The notes under the pieces: model-generated
The model's input: the letters and a program-made list of their open reading frames with translations, nothing else
What the model was told of the DNA's origin: nothing
Databases searched by the model: none
Program-made: the position numbers and the translations under genes
Assembly: GCA_944385445.1 (NCBI GenBank)
Contig: CALWXF010000020.1
Location: 1 to 37,087, forward strand
Direction of reading: 5' to 3'
Length of the DNA: 37,087 nt
From: an uncultured Oscillospiraceae bacterium
GTDB taxonomy: Bacteria; Bacillota; Clostridia; Oscillospirales; Oscillospiraceae
Shown here: in pieces, positions 22,664-30,870 of the stretch
Layout: every line of letters starts with the position of its first letter
Numbering within the stretch: position 1 is the first letter of the stretch

Positions 22664-23131
22664 TCAGTCTCGTTTTGAGAAACCCAATATGGTCACATAG
22701 ATGCCTACCAGCATTGCCCCCACAGAGATCCCCAGCAGCAGACCGGAAACAAAGTCCTGCACGTCGCTCCCGCCCACATTATCGTGCAAAGCCAACATGG
22801 CAACTCCCATCAACAGCAACACAATGCCGTATAGAGATGTACGCTGATTCTCCAGGGTCTGGGTCCGCCGCAGCAAATCTAACATCTGCGCTTCATCGCA
22901 AGTGCTGATGCTGTTGGGGCCTGCCTCTCCTCCGTCCATCAGCTCCTGTAGGGTAACGCCCAGTTCTCGGCACAAGGCCTGAATCACGCTGTAGTCGGGC
23001 ATACACCTTCCATTCTCCCACTTAGAGACCGTCTTATTGGAAATGCCTAAACGCTCGGCCAGTTGCGCTTGAGTCAGGTTTTTCTCTTTTCGTTTCAAGG
23101 CAATGAAATGGCCAATGCCGGTTTGGTTCAC
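22664..23131 (-). CDS. XRE-family regulator with C-terminal membrane helices
   Basis: A 155-residue protein. HTH at about residues 6-62: IGHFIALKRKEKNLTQAQL, then GISNKTVSKWENGRCMPDYS. After a linker come two transmembrane helices, SLYGIVLLLMGVAMLAL and FVSGLLLGISVGAMLVGIYVTI. I chose the GTG start at 23131 because AGGAGG lies 7 bases before it; in-frame ATGs further upstream have no ribosome site. A TATACT box at 23166-23161 may be its -10. Membrane-tethered XRE proteins of this design are common in Clostridia, often next to envelope genes. The target is unknown. Confidence 0.82.
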   Translation of the reverse strand: MNQTGIGHFIALKRKEKNLTQAQLAERLGISNKTVSKWENGRCMPDYSVIQALCRELGVTLQELMDGGEAGPNSISTCDEAQMLDLLRRTQTLENQRTSLYGIVLLLMGVAMLALHDNVGGSDVQDFVSGLLLGISVGAMLVGIYVTILGFSKRD

Positions 23132-23221
23132 AATGTCCCCTCCTCTCATTTGATGGAACGAGTATAGCCCAAGCATCCCGCAAAAAACACCCCCTATCTG
23201 GAGAATTTCGGGGGAATCCAT

Positions 23222-23593
23222 GAAATAAGGACATGCCGATACCCATTCATACGGTTTTTCCTATCCTGTTGTATCCTACCATACGTCCGTCTGTTTGGGC
23301 AGATGGGTTTGCCGTTCTTGTTTGCCTTCCCAAACCGGCACCCAGGACAGGCCGATGACCCAACCATTGCCCCTGTAAGCCTCTGTGTCCCCTTCTTCGG
23401 CGCAGGGCCATATTCTCCCCCACCTAGGGCGGCTCTGCCCAATTTAAGCGGCTTTCAAGGACACTGGCAGCGGCCACCATGGGCAGCTTTATGGCACAAG
23501 TGATGTAAAGCAGAGAGAAAAAGCCGGACAGGAATCATGACCTTCCTATCTGGCACTCTTTGACCCACACCATAAAATCAAATTTACAAACAA
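23222..23593. other. Intergenic stretch without recognisable gene
   Basis: I see no ribosome site plus convincing frame, RNA gene or strong promoter in this interval. It precedes the terminator of the tRNA-Thr fragment. Confidence 0.5.
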
Positions 23594-23627
23594 AAAAGCC
23601 TCGAAAACCGAAGTTTTCAAGGCTTTT
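23594..23627 (-). terminator. Terminator downstream of the tRNA-Thr fragment
   Basis: AAAAGCCT-c-GAAAAC (23594-23608) pairs with GTTTTC-a-AGGCTTTT (23613-23627). It directly abuts the CCA end of the partial tRNA on the minus strand, in the position of a native tRNA-operon terminator. Confidence 0.75.
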
Positions 23628-23673
23628 TGGCGCTGCTAGGCAGATTCGAACTGCCGACCTCATCCTTACCAAG
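23628..23673 (-). pseudogene. 3' half of tRNA-Thr with CCA end; candidate attachment site
   Basis: Bases 23632-23673 are identical over 42 bases to 36239-36280, the 3' half of the intact tRNA-Thr(GGT), from the anticodon loop to the acceptor stem. The discriminator differs (G here, T in the intact gene) and CCA follows at 23630-23628. A 3' tRNA fragment in the same orientation, on the 3' side of the intact gene, is the classical footprint of an element integrated into a tRNA gene. Confidence 0.8.
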
Positions 23674-23785
23674 CGGAAAAAGAACTTTTTTCTGATTATT
23701 TTGGCTCCTTTCCCGTGGTTTTCACTCCAGTCTGATTGCTTTCTGTCACTTTCTAGCCATGGGGTATCCGTGTGTTCCACGGCGG

Positions 23786-23808
23786 TCTGTGGCTGGGTGT
23801 GTGGTCAA
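23786..23808. repeat. 21-base motif copy A, TGTGGC(T/G)GG(T/G)TGTGTGGTCAA
   Basis: TGTGGCTGGGTGTGTGGTCAA occurs about 113 bases inside the tRNA fragment. Same orientation as copies at 24885-24905 and 36128-36148. Confidence 0.7.
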
Positions 23809-23828
23809 ACACGCTTTGCCAGCTATTC

Positions 23829-24857
23829 CTACACTGCGCCCAAATCCCGCAAAATCCGTTCCGCAGCGGGCAGACGCTTGACCCGTTTGATTTTGACCCC
23901 CAACTTTTGGGCCAGATCTTCAAATAGATCACAGCTCTCGTCCCGGCAAAGGTAGAGCGTAGATGGGATCCCATGTTCCTCCACCACTTCTCTCCATGCC
24001 GTAAAGGCACAGTTCATCAGCTCCTCCGGCCTGCACCGATACAGGCACAGCAGCTCTCCCGTCTCCCGGTCGGTGAGAAGCACTTCCATCCAAAAACAGC
24101 CGTCCTCCTCCGGCTCCTGCTGCCAGCCAAAGTCAAATTCCACCTTCCGATGGGTGGCACTGCGCCCTAACCCCAGCATGGCTCGCAGCTTTGAGGAATT
24201 TGGACGGAAAACCACTGGATTTCCGGGGTCTGCGGGAAATTCCAGCGGTTCCACTACGTTCATCCACAGGTTTTCCCGGGCAGAATAGAAGCGGAGCATC
24301 ATATCTCCCTTTTGAAACTCCGGGCGCATCCCCTCCTCCTGTATGGCCCGCAGCTGCATGAGAAAGTTCCCCAGGCAATCGTCCACAAAGGCCAGCTCCT
24401 CCCCCTGGACGTCGGTGTCCAGGTATCCTCTGTGCTTGCCCGTCACCCAAGGCCACAGGCCGTCTCCGAAGTCCAGCCCCAGGTGTCGGTAACGCTCCCC
24501 CACCTCACCCGGAAGCGCTTCCCGATGCACCAGGGAGACGGTATACTGCTCCATCTCAATGAAATTGCGGATCTCCTGTCTGATGGTCTGCCGTTGGTGG
24601 AAGGCGCATTGGTAGTCCCTCGGAGAGGGAAATATGAGAATTTCCACATCGTTCTCCTGTTCCTGGACGCAGCTAAAATAGACCGCCCGATCCCCCGACT
24701 TGGTGATGAAGAGAAAGGGATCCTCCGGGTCCAGCCACCCCCAGGGCCATAGCTCCACAATCGCGTGCAAGGGCCTGCAAAGCGCCTCCCACAGCTGCCG
24801 CTCCCGCTTCTCCCTCTCTCGTTGCGCTGCCTTTTGAAAATCAATCTTTTTCCCCAT
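23829..24857 (-). CDS. Hypothetical protein, 342 residues
   Basis: A soluble, tryptophan-rich and acidic protein with no signal or membrane segment. The N-terminus is charged and helical (FQKAAQREREKRERQLWEAL). The C-terminal part has alternating strands and helices, such as CRPEELMNCAFTAWREVVEE, IPSTLYLCRDESCDLF and GVKIKRVKRLPAAERIL. That last region vaguely recalls DUF6930/DUF7309-type proteins, which is low-confidence memory. A purine-rich ribosome-site region (AGAGGAGAAAGTAGGGGGAG) precedes the ATG. Motif copies A and B bracket the gene, which suggests that it moved as a unit. Function unknown. Confidence 0.7.
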   Translation of the reverse strand: MGKKIDFQKAAQREREKRERQLWEALCRPLHAIVELWPWGWLDPEDPFLFITKSGDRAVYFSCVQEQENDVEILIFPSPRDYQCAFHQRQTIRQEIRNFIEMEQYTVSLVHREALPGEVGERYRHLGLDFGDGLWPWVTGKHRGYLDTDVQGEELAFVDDCLGNFLMQLRAIQEEGMRPEFQKGDMMLRFYSARENLWMNVVEPLEFPADPGNPVVFRPNSSKLRAMLGLGRSATHRKVEFDFGWQQEPEEDGCFWMEVLLTDRETGELLCLYRCRPEELMNCAFTAWREVVEEHGIPSTLYLCRDESCDLFEDLAQKLGVKIKRVKRLPAAERILRDLGAV

Positions 24858-24884
24858 GCTCTCCCCCTACTTTCTCCTCTGTTT

Positions 24885-24905
24885 TGTGGCGGGTTGTGTG
24901 GTCAA
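24885..24905. repeat. 21-base motif copy B
   Basis: TGTGGCGGGTTGTGTGGTCAA, just upstream of the 342-residue hypothetical gene; two differences from each of copies A and C or fewer. Confidence 0.65.
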
Positions 24906-24945
24906 GATCTCCGCCTCATGGCTCTTCTGGCAACGAGGGTGAGAG

Positions 24946-25275
24946 TTACTCTCCAAGCGGTTGTTGCAAGAGAATGGCTACCCGTTCCTTCACTTCATCA
25001 CTAAACTCAGCAAGGTCCTCGACCGTAATGGCACAATCCGCAATCAGCGCAGCAAGGTCATATACCATCGTCTGTTTTCTCAGTTCAAGACAAACACCCG
25101 GCCTGTGCCTGTCTACCTGAATGGCTTGCTGCAATTTCCAAAACCGCTCAGAGGCAGGCAACTCCTCATTAGACAAAAGCGCTATGTATCTCTGGTTCAA
25201 GATCTCCATATAGGCTTCCTGCCACTGACCGATCTTTTCTCTGAACATTTTCCAATCCTTCCTGGATGGCTCCAT
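24946..25275 (-). CDS. Small conserved-looking hypothetical protein, 109 residues
   Basis: A helical, charged cytoplasmic protein: RKDWKMFREKIGQWQEAYME, ERFWKLQQAIQVDRHRPGV and DLAALIADCAITVEDLAEF. From memory, similar small proteins (RKDWKLFREKI...WQEAYM...) recur in gut Clostridia without known function, often in accessory regions. Upstream, AGAAGGCCCACC-like sequence offers only a weak ribosome site. The stop lies 40 bases before motif copy B. It may be co-transcribed with the gene at 23829. Confidence 0.65.
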   Translation of the reverse strand: MEPSRKDWKMFREKIGQWQEAYMEILNQRYIALLSNEELPASERFWKLQQAIQVDRHRPGVCLELRKQTMVYDLAALIADCAITVEDLAEFSDEVKERVAILLQQPLGE

Positions 25276-25457
25276 AGAAGGCCCACCTTTCCATACGGAA
25301 TTCCTGACAACAGGGTATCATGAGGGCTCGAAAATTTCAATGAGGGAGAGTTTAGCACGGTGTTAACAAAGAAAACCGCACTCAGCATGGGACTGCTCCA
25401 TATGATAGCCACATCTCAAATCTTATACCTTGCTCCAGCTTACAACTATATTGCAAG

Positions 25458-25670
25458 TTAGTTACAAGTTGGTTCCAAGTTTGGCGTTCTTATCCCCATA
25501 CAATGAGATCCGATGTAATTTCCTCGGTAATACTCATATCGTTCCCCGAGAGACGTATAAGCGCCGGTGGCCCACATGATATGCTGTTTTGTCGTTCGAT
25601 CCATCAACATTCTGTCCAGCAGCCCGAGGGCATGAAGTTTCAGAATATCATCTTGAATGTTAATAATCAC
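25458..25670 (-). pseudogene. Broken N-terminus of a restriction endonuclease/DNA methylase-type gene
   Basis: Read leftwards: INIQDDILKLHALGLLDRML, then TTKQHIMWATGAYTSLGERY. From memory this matches the start of a Clostridial restriction-modification protein family (MWATDAY... followed by EEI..DLITG). After ERYE the frame goes astray, but a shifted frame reads ITEEITSDLI, the expected continuation. A frameshift and a deletion of nearly the whole gene are therefore likely. The flanks 25276-25457 and 25671-26000 hold no gene I can support. Confidence 0.55.
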
Positions 25671-26002
25671 TTGGTTCCTCCACCATTCCCATATTTACTG
25701 CCAGAAGGAATATCTTTTAAATTTGTTGTTATTATAGCACAGCGATTGCTGTTCAACAACAAAACCTTTATAGTAAACAGAACAGGTCAAGGAAACACTG
25801 GTATCAGTGTCCTCGGCCCGTTTTATATGTCCCTATCAGCTGCCTAAGAAGTTAAGAGTTCCTGAGAGAGAATTAAGAGTAGGTTTTTCGTCCACAACAT
25901 AATGTTCGTATCTCTCCCTACATTTCATATTTTTTCAAACTTTTATGACGGTTCAATCTTCTATCACATTGAGAGTAAGTTTAGAGTCCCTGAGAAGTCT
26001 GT

Positions 26003-26146
26003 TTACTCTATCGTGTAGTATTTTCTGGGATCGTTCGGTGAAGACGCATGTTCCTCAATGGGTCCCCCATTTTCTTTCAGCAAGGCTTTTATATGCTTTA
26101 CCAGCGCCGGCCGCGATCTTCTTGTATGTTCCTCTAACTGTTTCAT
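26003..26146 (-). pseudogene. Possible winged-helix fragment (47 codons)
   Basis: Read leftwards from ATG 26146 to TAA at 26003: MKQLEEHTRRSRPALVKHIK, then ALLKENGGPIEEHASSPN and DPRKYYTIE. The pattern of a recognition helix (SRPALVKHIKALLKE) followed by a wing-like turn resembles ArsR/MarR-type wHTH proteins. It is short, lies in an AT-rich interval with no ribosome site, and is probably a remnant. Low confidence. Confidence 0.3.
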
Positions 26147-26359
26147 AGTGCATTGTTCCAAATTGGCAATATAATGGTCTTTAAAAAATCATGGGGGATT
26201 CCCAGCCCTGTCTGGTTAAAATCTATATCTTTTCACAAGGGCATGTTAATGTTATACTATATTGTACCGTTTATACTTCCCCTGTTATGTCTGAAATGCC
26301 CTCAACGTCTGGGCTCTTCCTGACAACCAGGATTCTGATTTTTATGGGAGGCGGTCTAT

Positions 26360-27334
26360 GTGGAGCGGAAGCACCGCATCTCTGTTTTCATCGGCTGCGC
26401 CATCATTCTGCTGCTGTTATCATCCGTGGTGTTTGTGCTGTTTTTCTCTCCCAAGGACATCTCTGCCAATCACACCGGAGATCAACGGGTCTTTGGTGCC
26501 ACCTATATGACCATGAACAACCCCTACTACCAAGAGCTGGATGCCCTGCTGCGGGCCAACATTGAGGCAAAGGGGGATGTGTTGTTGACACGGGACCCCG
26601 CCATGGATCAGGCCCGCCAAAACCAGGAGATTTTGGATCTGATTGATGCGGGGGTAGATGCCATTTTTCTCACCCCGGTGGAGTGGGACACCGTCCAGGA
26701 GGGTTTGGAGGCCGCCGCAGCAGCTAACATTCCCGTCATTGTGGTGGATGCTCCCGTTCTCAACACCGAGCTGGTGGCCTGCTCGGTGCTCTCAGACAAC
26801 TATCAGGCGGGGGTCCTGTGTGCCCAGCACCTGCTGTCGGTGCGAGAGAGCGCCAAGATCATTTTGCTTGAGCACGTCACTGCCCGCTCGGGCACCCAGC
26901 GCATCCAGGGATTCCTGGACACCATTGAAGGCCACGAGGGGTTTGAGGTGTTGGCTGTAGGTCAGTCCGATGGCCAGATTGAGCACGCCATGCCGGTGAT
27001 GGAGCAGCTGCTGGCTCAGGCCCCCGAGGCAGACACGGTGATGGCCCTCAATGACCCCAGCGCTCTGGGTGCGCTGGCAGCCATCCAGGGGGCAGGGTAC
27101 GCCGACCGCTTTTTGGTCTACGGCGTGGACGGCTCCCCAGAGGGAAAGGTTCTGGTCAACGATCACCTGATGACCGCCACCTGTGCCCAGTTCCCCAGCC
27201 GGATCGCTGCTCAGGCCGTGGAACAGGCCTACCTTGCCTCGGAGGGCTCCCCCTGCCAGAAAGAGATCATCATCCCGGTGGAGCTGCTCACTGCGGAAAC
27301 CGTGGGCCGATATGGAACGGATGGGTGGCAATGA
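26360..27334 (+). CDS. Membrane-anchored ribose-type sugar-binding protein (sensor component)
   Basis: A 324-residue periplasmic-binding-like protein (Peripla_BP_4/RbsB type) anchored by one N-terminal helix (VFIGCAIILLLLSSVVFVLFF) with no lipobox cysteine. Two-lobed fold signs: GATYMTMNNPYYQELDALL at the first strand, DAIFLTPVEWDTVQEGLEAA, IPVIVVDAPV, and late ALNDPSALGALAAIQGAG and YGVDGSPEG. GTG at 26360 is the start, with GGGAGG 8 bases upstream. The stop overlaps the histidine kinase start (ATGA), and no ABC permease or ATPase is nearby. It is therefore probably an extracellular sugar-sensing partner for the kinase, as XylFII is for LytS in Clostridium beijerinckii. Confidence 0.83.
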   Translation: MERKHRISVFIGCAIILLLLSSVVFVLFFSPKDISANHTGDQRVFGATYMTMNNPYYQELDALLRANIEAKGDVLLTRDPAMDQARQNQEILDLIDAGVDAIFLTPVEWDTVQEGLEAAAAANIPVIVVDAPVLNTELVACSVLSDNYQAGVLCAQHLLSVRESAKIILLEHVTARSGTQRIQGFLDTIEGHEGFEVLAVGQSDGQIEHAMPVMEQLLAQAPEADTVMALNDPSALGALAAIQGAGYADRFLVYGVDGSPEGKVLVNDHLMTATCAQFPSRIAAQAVEQAYLASEGSPCQKEIIIPVELLTAETVGRYGTDGWQ

Positions 27335-28671
27335 TGACAAAACAGAAGCACCTGCACGATCTGACCTTGATCATGACCGTGTGCAACCTAGCTATTATCA
27401 TTTTCTACTGCCTGATTCGCACGGTGACCACATACCGTATCTGCAGCTCCTTCGGAGCCTATGACTTTTTGTCCACGGTGGAGACGATGCCTCAGCGGCC
27501 TTGGGTCATCCCCCTGCAAGCCCTCAGCCTCTACCTGATGCTGTTTCTCCTCAGCTACTTGAAATTTCGCTGGGACGTGCGTAGCCTATGGGGCCGACTG
27601 TGCATCTGCATGGCCGAGCTTTTGCTGTGCATCGGGGTCATCGCCTGCCTGGACTTCTATTACAGCGGGGTAGCTCTGCTGGTTTTGGCGGATTTGATCT
27701 ACTACATCCAACGCAATCGATTGCGGGTATTTTTTATGGCCGTGCTCATCATTCTCTTTGCCTTTGCCCAGTTTGAGATCGTCTCCCTGCCCGACCACTC
27801 CGTTGCTTTCGGGTCCTATCTGAGCTACTACACCCCCTTTGTGCGCAGCCTGTTCACCAGTATTGAGAGTGTGCTGGTCTCCGGGAATATCCTGCTGTTT
27901 GTGCTCTATATGATTCTGCTGTTCACGGGGGAACAGGCGGAAAATGACCGCATCCGCAAACTCAACCAGCAGCTCAACGATGCCAATACCCAGCTCAAGG
28001 ACTACGCAGTGGAGCTGGAGCGAATGACCGAGATCCGGGAGCGAAACCGACTGGCCCGGGAGATTCACGACACCCTGGGCCACACCCTCACCGGCATCAT
28101 TATGGGCGCCGATGCAGCTCTGGCCCTGTTTCCTGTAGCCCCGGAGGAGGCCAAAAAACGCGTGCAAATCATCGCCCAATCTGCCCGGGAGGGTTTGACG
28201 GACGTTCGGCGCTCCATCAAGGCGCTGCGCCCGGACACCTTGGAAAAGCGCTCTCTGGGGCAGGCCCTGGAAAAACTGGTGGCAGATTTCCGCCTGACCA
28301 CTGGGGTGGACATTTTCTATGAGCCTCTGGCCCAGCCCCTGACCTTTGCCCCAGACGAGGAGGATGCCATCTATCGCATCATCCAGGAGAGCATGACCAA
28401 TGCCGTCCGCCACGGTCACGCATCTCAGATTCATCTGTCCCTGACCTGGCTGGACCATATTCTGACCATACACATTCAGGACAACGGCCTGGGCTGTGTT
28501 CAGCTGGAAGAGGGATTCGGCCTGCGGCACATGAAGGAACGGCTACGCCTATTGGGCGGTACTCTGTCCTATGGAAATGGGGGCCCGGAGGTGAGGCCCG
28601 GAGGCAACGGGTTCTTTGTGACGGCAAAAATTCCCGTGCGCGAAAAAAAGGAGGTGTGCGCAAATGATTAA
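27331..28671 (+). CDS. NarL/DegS-type sensor histidine kinase
   Basis: A kinase of about 446 residues. The first 200 residues contain about six membrane helices (IMTVCNLAIIIFYCLI; LQALSLYLMLFLLSYL; CMAELLLCIGVIACL; ALLVLADLIYYI; MAVLIILFAFAQF; LLFVLYMILLF) with one extracytoplasmic loop. A coiled coil (about 205-240) leads into HisKA_3 with phospho-acceptor H246 in REIHDTLGHTLTG. The HATPase follows: ESMTNAVRHG N-box, DNGLG, and GFGLRHMKERL. I chose ATG 27331, overlapping the upstream stop; 27334 is equally possible. It overlaps the response regulator by 8 bases, so the pair is translationally coupled. The ligand may be presented by one of the two flanking binding proteins. Confidence 0.92.
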   Translation: MMTKQKHLHDLTLIMTVCNLAIIIFYCLIRTVTTYRICSSFGAYDFLSTVETMPQRPWVIPLQALSLYLMLFLLSYLKFRWDVRSLWGRLCICMAELLLCIGVIACLDFYYSGVALLVLADLIYYIQRNRLRVFFMAVLIILFAFAQFEIVSLPDHSVAFGSYLSYYTPFVRSLFTSIESVLVSGNILLFVLYMILLFTGEQAENDRIRKLNQQLNDANTQLKDYAVELERMTEIRERNRLAREIHDTLGHTLTGIIMGADAALALFPVAPEEAKKRVQIIAQSAREGLTDVRRSIKALRPDTLEKRSLGQALEKLVADFRLTTGVDIFYEPLAQPLTFAPDEEDAIYRIIQESMTNAVRHGHASQIHLSLTWLDHILTIHIQDNGLGCVQLEEGFGLRHMKERLRLLGGTLSYGNGGPEVRPGGNGFFVTAKIPVREKKEVCAND

Positions 28672-29335
28672 GGTACTCATTGCGGACGACCAGGAGTTGA
28701 TCCGCCAGAGCCTGAAAATCGTGCTCAGCGTCAGCCAGGACCTGGAGGTGGTAGACACAGTGTCCAACGGAGCTGAGGCGGTGAAAAGTGTGGGCATCCA
28801 TCGCCCGGACGTGGTGTTGATGGACGTGCGCATGCCGGAAATGGACGGAGTGGAAGCCACGCGCATCATCAAGGAGCGGTATCCCCAGACCAGCGTCATT
28901 GTGCTGACCACCTTTGACGACGACGAGTATGTGTTCGGTGCCCTGAAAAACGGTGCCAGCGGGTACCTGCTCAAAGGTAGCGGGGTGTCAGAGCTAGCTG
29001 AGTCCATCAAAATCGCCTACCACGGGGGCGCCATGATCAACCCCAACATTGCCAGCAAAGTTATCAGCCAGTTCTCCCATCTGGCCAAAAACTCTACCAT
29101 GATCTCCGTGGATGATCGAGCCGTCCAGGACATCAGCAAAAGCGAGTGGCCCATTATCCGCTCTGTGGGCTGTGGTATGTCCAACAAGGAGATTTCCCAG
29201 GCCCTGTGCCTGTCCGAGGGCACGGTGCGCAATGCCATCAGCAGCGTACTGTATAAACTCAACCTGCGGGACCGCACCCAGCTGGCCATCTGGGCGGTGC
29301 AGTCCGGCGTGGTCAATGGCGGGGTGAGCGGATGA
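28664..29335 (+). CDS. NarL/LuxR-type response regulator
   Basis: A 223-residue DNA-binding regulator. The receiver domain is 1-120, with acidic pair D8-D9, phospho-acceptor D54 in VVLMDVRMPEMDG, T in VLTTFDD and K in LLKGSG. The LuxR HTH is at about 155-215 (GMSNKEISQALCLSEGTVRN, then YKLNLRDRTQLAIWA). A purine-rich GGAGGTG sits ahead of ATG 28664. The stop overlaps the ATG of the next binding-protein gene (ATGA). A likely target is the PTS promoter downstream, where a palindrome lies at an activator position; this is inference. Confidence 0.93.
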   Translation: MIKVLIADDQELIRQSLKIVLSVSQDLEVVDTVSNGAEAVKSVGIHRPDVVLMDVRMPEMDGVEATRIIKERYPQTSVIVLTTFDDDEYVFGALKNGASGYLLKGSGVSELAESIKIAYHGGAMINPNIASKVISQFSHLAKNSTMISVDDRAVQDISKSEWPIIRSVGCGMSNKEISQALCLSEGTVRNAISSVLYKLNLRDRTQLAIWAVQSGVVNGGVSG

Positions 29336-30633
29336 GCCGGGTCGCACATCGGTGGCTGGCGGCTCTGGTGGCAGTGCTGATTCTGGGCGGCATCGGGGTG
29401 GCCGTCACCTACCGTCCCCGCTCCACTCTGACCATCGGCGTATACTCCGGCAGCTACTGGGGCACCCCCACTGGTGACTGCTATCAAGTGCTGGACGACG
29501 CCATCGCCCGCTTTGAATCGGAGCATCCCGGAATCCAGGTGGAGTACGTCAGCGGCATCAGCACCGACTCCTACAGCGAGTGGCTGGCCCAACAAATTTT
29601 GAAGGGCACTGAGCCGGACGTCTTTTTTGTCCTTCCGGAGGACTTCAATCTTCTGGTGTCCTCCGGCGCCCTGGCGCAGTTGGATGCCCGCATGGATGCC
29701 GACCCCACCTTTGACCCGGAGGCCTACTATGCCCCCAGCCTGTCCAGCGGTGTGCTGGAGGGCAGGCAGTATGCCCTGCCCTACGAGAGCGTACCCACCA
29801 TGATGTTTGTCAACAAAACTCTACTGGAAGCCCACGACATCCAGATGCCAGACAACGACTGGACCTGGGATGACTTCTATTCCATCTGCACCCAGATCAC
29901 CGACGTGGACCAGCACCAGTTTGGGGTCTACGGCTATACTTGGCTGGACGCCCTCTACTCCAACGGCGGCACCCTGTTTTCTCAGGATGGCAGCTCCTGC
30001 CTGCTCACCAGCGAGCCTGTCCAGTCATCCATTCGCTTTGTCCAACAGCTCCATGAGCTCAATGAGGGATACCAGGTCACATCCAGGGATTTTGACCTGG
30101 GCAACGTAGCCTTCCGCCCCTTCCTGTTCTCCGAGTACCGGGCCTATCAGCCCTATCCCTGGCGGGTAAAGAAGTACTCCAGCTTTGAGTGGGAATGCGT
30201 CTGCATGCCCGCAGGCGCCCAGGGCGGCAACATCTCAGAGTTGCAGACCATGCTGCTGGGTATCAGTTCCCGCAGCCCCAACCCCCAGTTGGCCTGGGAC
30301 TTGATCAAGCTTTTATCCTATGATGAGAGCATCCAGCGGGAACTGTACTCCTATTCCCATGGCATTTCTCCCTTACGGGCAGTGGCGGAGGACGACGAGA
30401 TTCTCAGCCAACTCCACAAGGACATCCCCGGCGACGGCAGCGGCAGCTTCAGTCGAGAGGTCATTGGGGATATCATGAACCATGCGCTCACAGTCCCCAA
30501 GTTCGACGGATATGATCAAGCCCTAACCATGGCCCAAACGGCCGTGGCCAAAGTCATGAACAGCGGGGAGTCTGCCGTCAGCCCCCTGTTGGAGCCCCAG
30601 CGGGAAATCAACCTCTTTCTGAGTAAAAATTGA
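29332..30633 (+). CDS. Membrane-anchored family 1 solute-binding protein
   Basis: A 433-residue extracytoplasmic sugar-binding-like protein (SBP_bac_1/MalE type). One N-terminal helix (WLAALVAVLILGGIGVAVTY) without a lipobox cysteine suggests an uncleaved anchor. Family features are AIARFESEHPGIQVEYVSG, ILKGTEPDVFFVLPEDFNLL, the YALPYESVPTMMFVNKTLLE strand-helix and WTWDDFYSICTQI. It overlaps the response regulator gene by 4 bases and ends the sensory operon at a 16-base-pair terminator. With no transporter partners, it is more likely a second ligand presenter for the kinase or an orphan importer component. Confidence 0.82.
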   Translation: MSRVAHRWLAALVAVLILGGIGVAVTYRPRSTLTIGVYSGSYWGTPTGDCYQVLDDAIARFESEHPGIQVEYVSGISTDSYSEWLAQQILKGTEPDVFFVLPEDFNLLVSSGALAQLDARMDADPTFDPEAYYAPSLSSGVLEGRQYALPYESVPTMMFVNKTLLEAHDIQMPDNDWTWDDFYSICTQITDVDQHQFGVYGYTWLDALYSNGGTLFSQDGSSCLLTSEPVQSSIRFVQQLHELNEGYQVTSRDFDLGNVAFRPFLFSEYRAYQPYPWRVKKYSSFEWECVCMPAGAQGGNISELQTMLLGISSRSPNPQLAWDLIKLLSYDESIQRELYSYSHGISPLRAVAEDDEILSQLHKDIPGDGSGSFSREVIGDIMNHALTVPKFDGYDQALTMAQTAVAKVMNSGESAVSPLLEPQREINLFLSKN

Positions 30634-30646
30634 CACCACACCACTT

Positions 30647-30693
30647 CTCCCCTATGGAAAGCCCATGCTTTCCATAGGGGAGTTGTCATTTTT
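30647..30693 (+). terminator. Intrinsic terminator of the sensory operon
   Basis: CTCCCCTATGGAAAGC (30647-30662) pairs perfectly with GCTTTCCATAGGGGAG (30667-30682) across a 4-base loop, followed by TTGTCATTTTT. Confidence 0.9.
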
Positions 30694-30761
30694 GCCAAAA
30701 AGAAGGCGGGCCGTTTGCACAAAAAAGATAAGCTTGGCCAAATTTAGCCAAAGATATGACA

Positions 30762-30786
30762 TTTGTCACAGGGAGATTGTGACAAA
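30762..30786. promoter_or_regulatory. Perfect palindrome upstream of the PTS promoter (probable operator)
   Basis: TTTGTCACA (30762-30770), 7-base spacer, TGTGACAAA (30778-30786). It ends 6 bases before the -35 box, the position expected for a transcription activator. A second, weaker dyad TTGGC/GCCAA lies just upstream (30734-30751). The response regulator encoded at 28664 is the nearest candidate protein. Confidence 0.65.
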
Positions 30787-30792
30787 CCTCAG

Positions 30793-30821
30793 TTGTTCCA
30801 CCGGCACATTCTTTGTAAGAT
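30793..30821 (+). promoter_or_regulatory. Promoter of the mannose-family PTS operon
   Basis: TTGTTC (30793-30798), 17 bases, TAAGAT (30816-30821). The -35 box is off consensus, which suits an activator-dependent promoter. Confidence 0.6.
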
Positions 30822-30870
30822 GTAACCATCAAAAGCGCCAGATTTGAAACAGAAAAGGAGAGATTGGGAT

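Noticed and set aside
26232-26258. TTCACA/TATACT as the promoter of the sensory operon
   Set aside because: The spacer is only 15 bases and the -35 is poor; I could not settle on a promoter for this operon.
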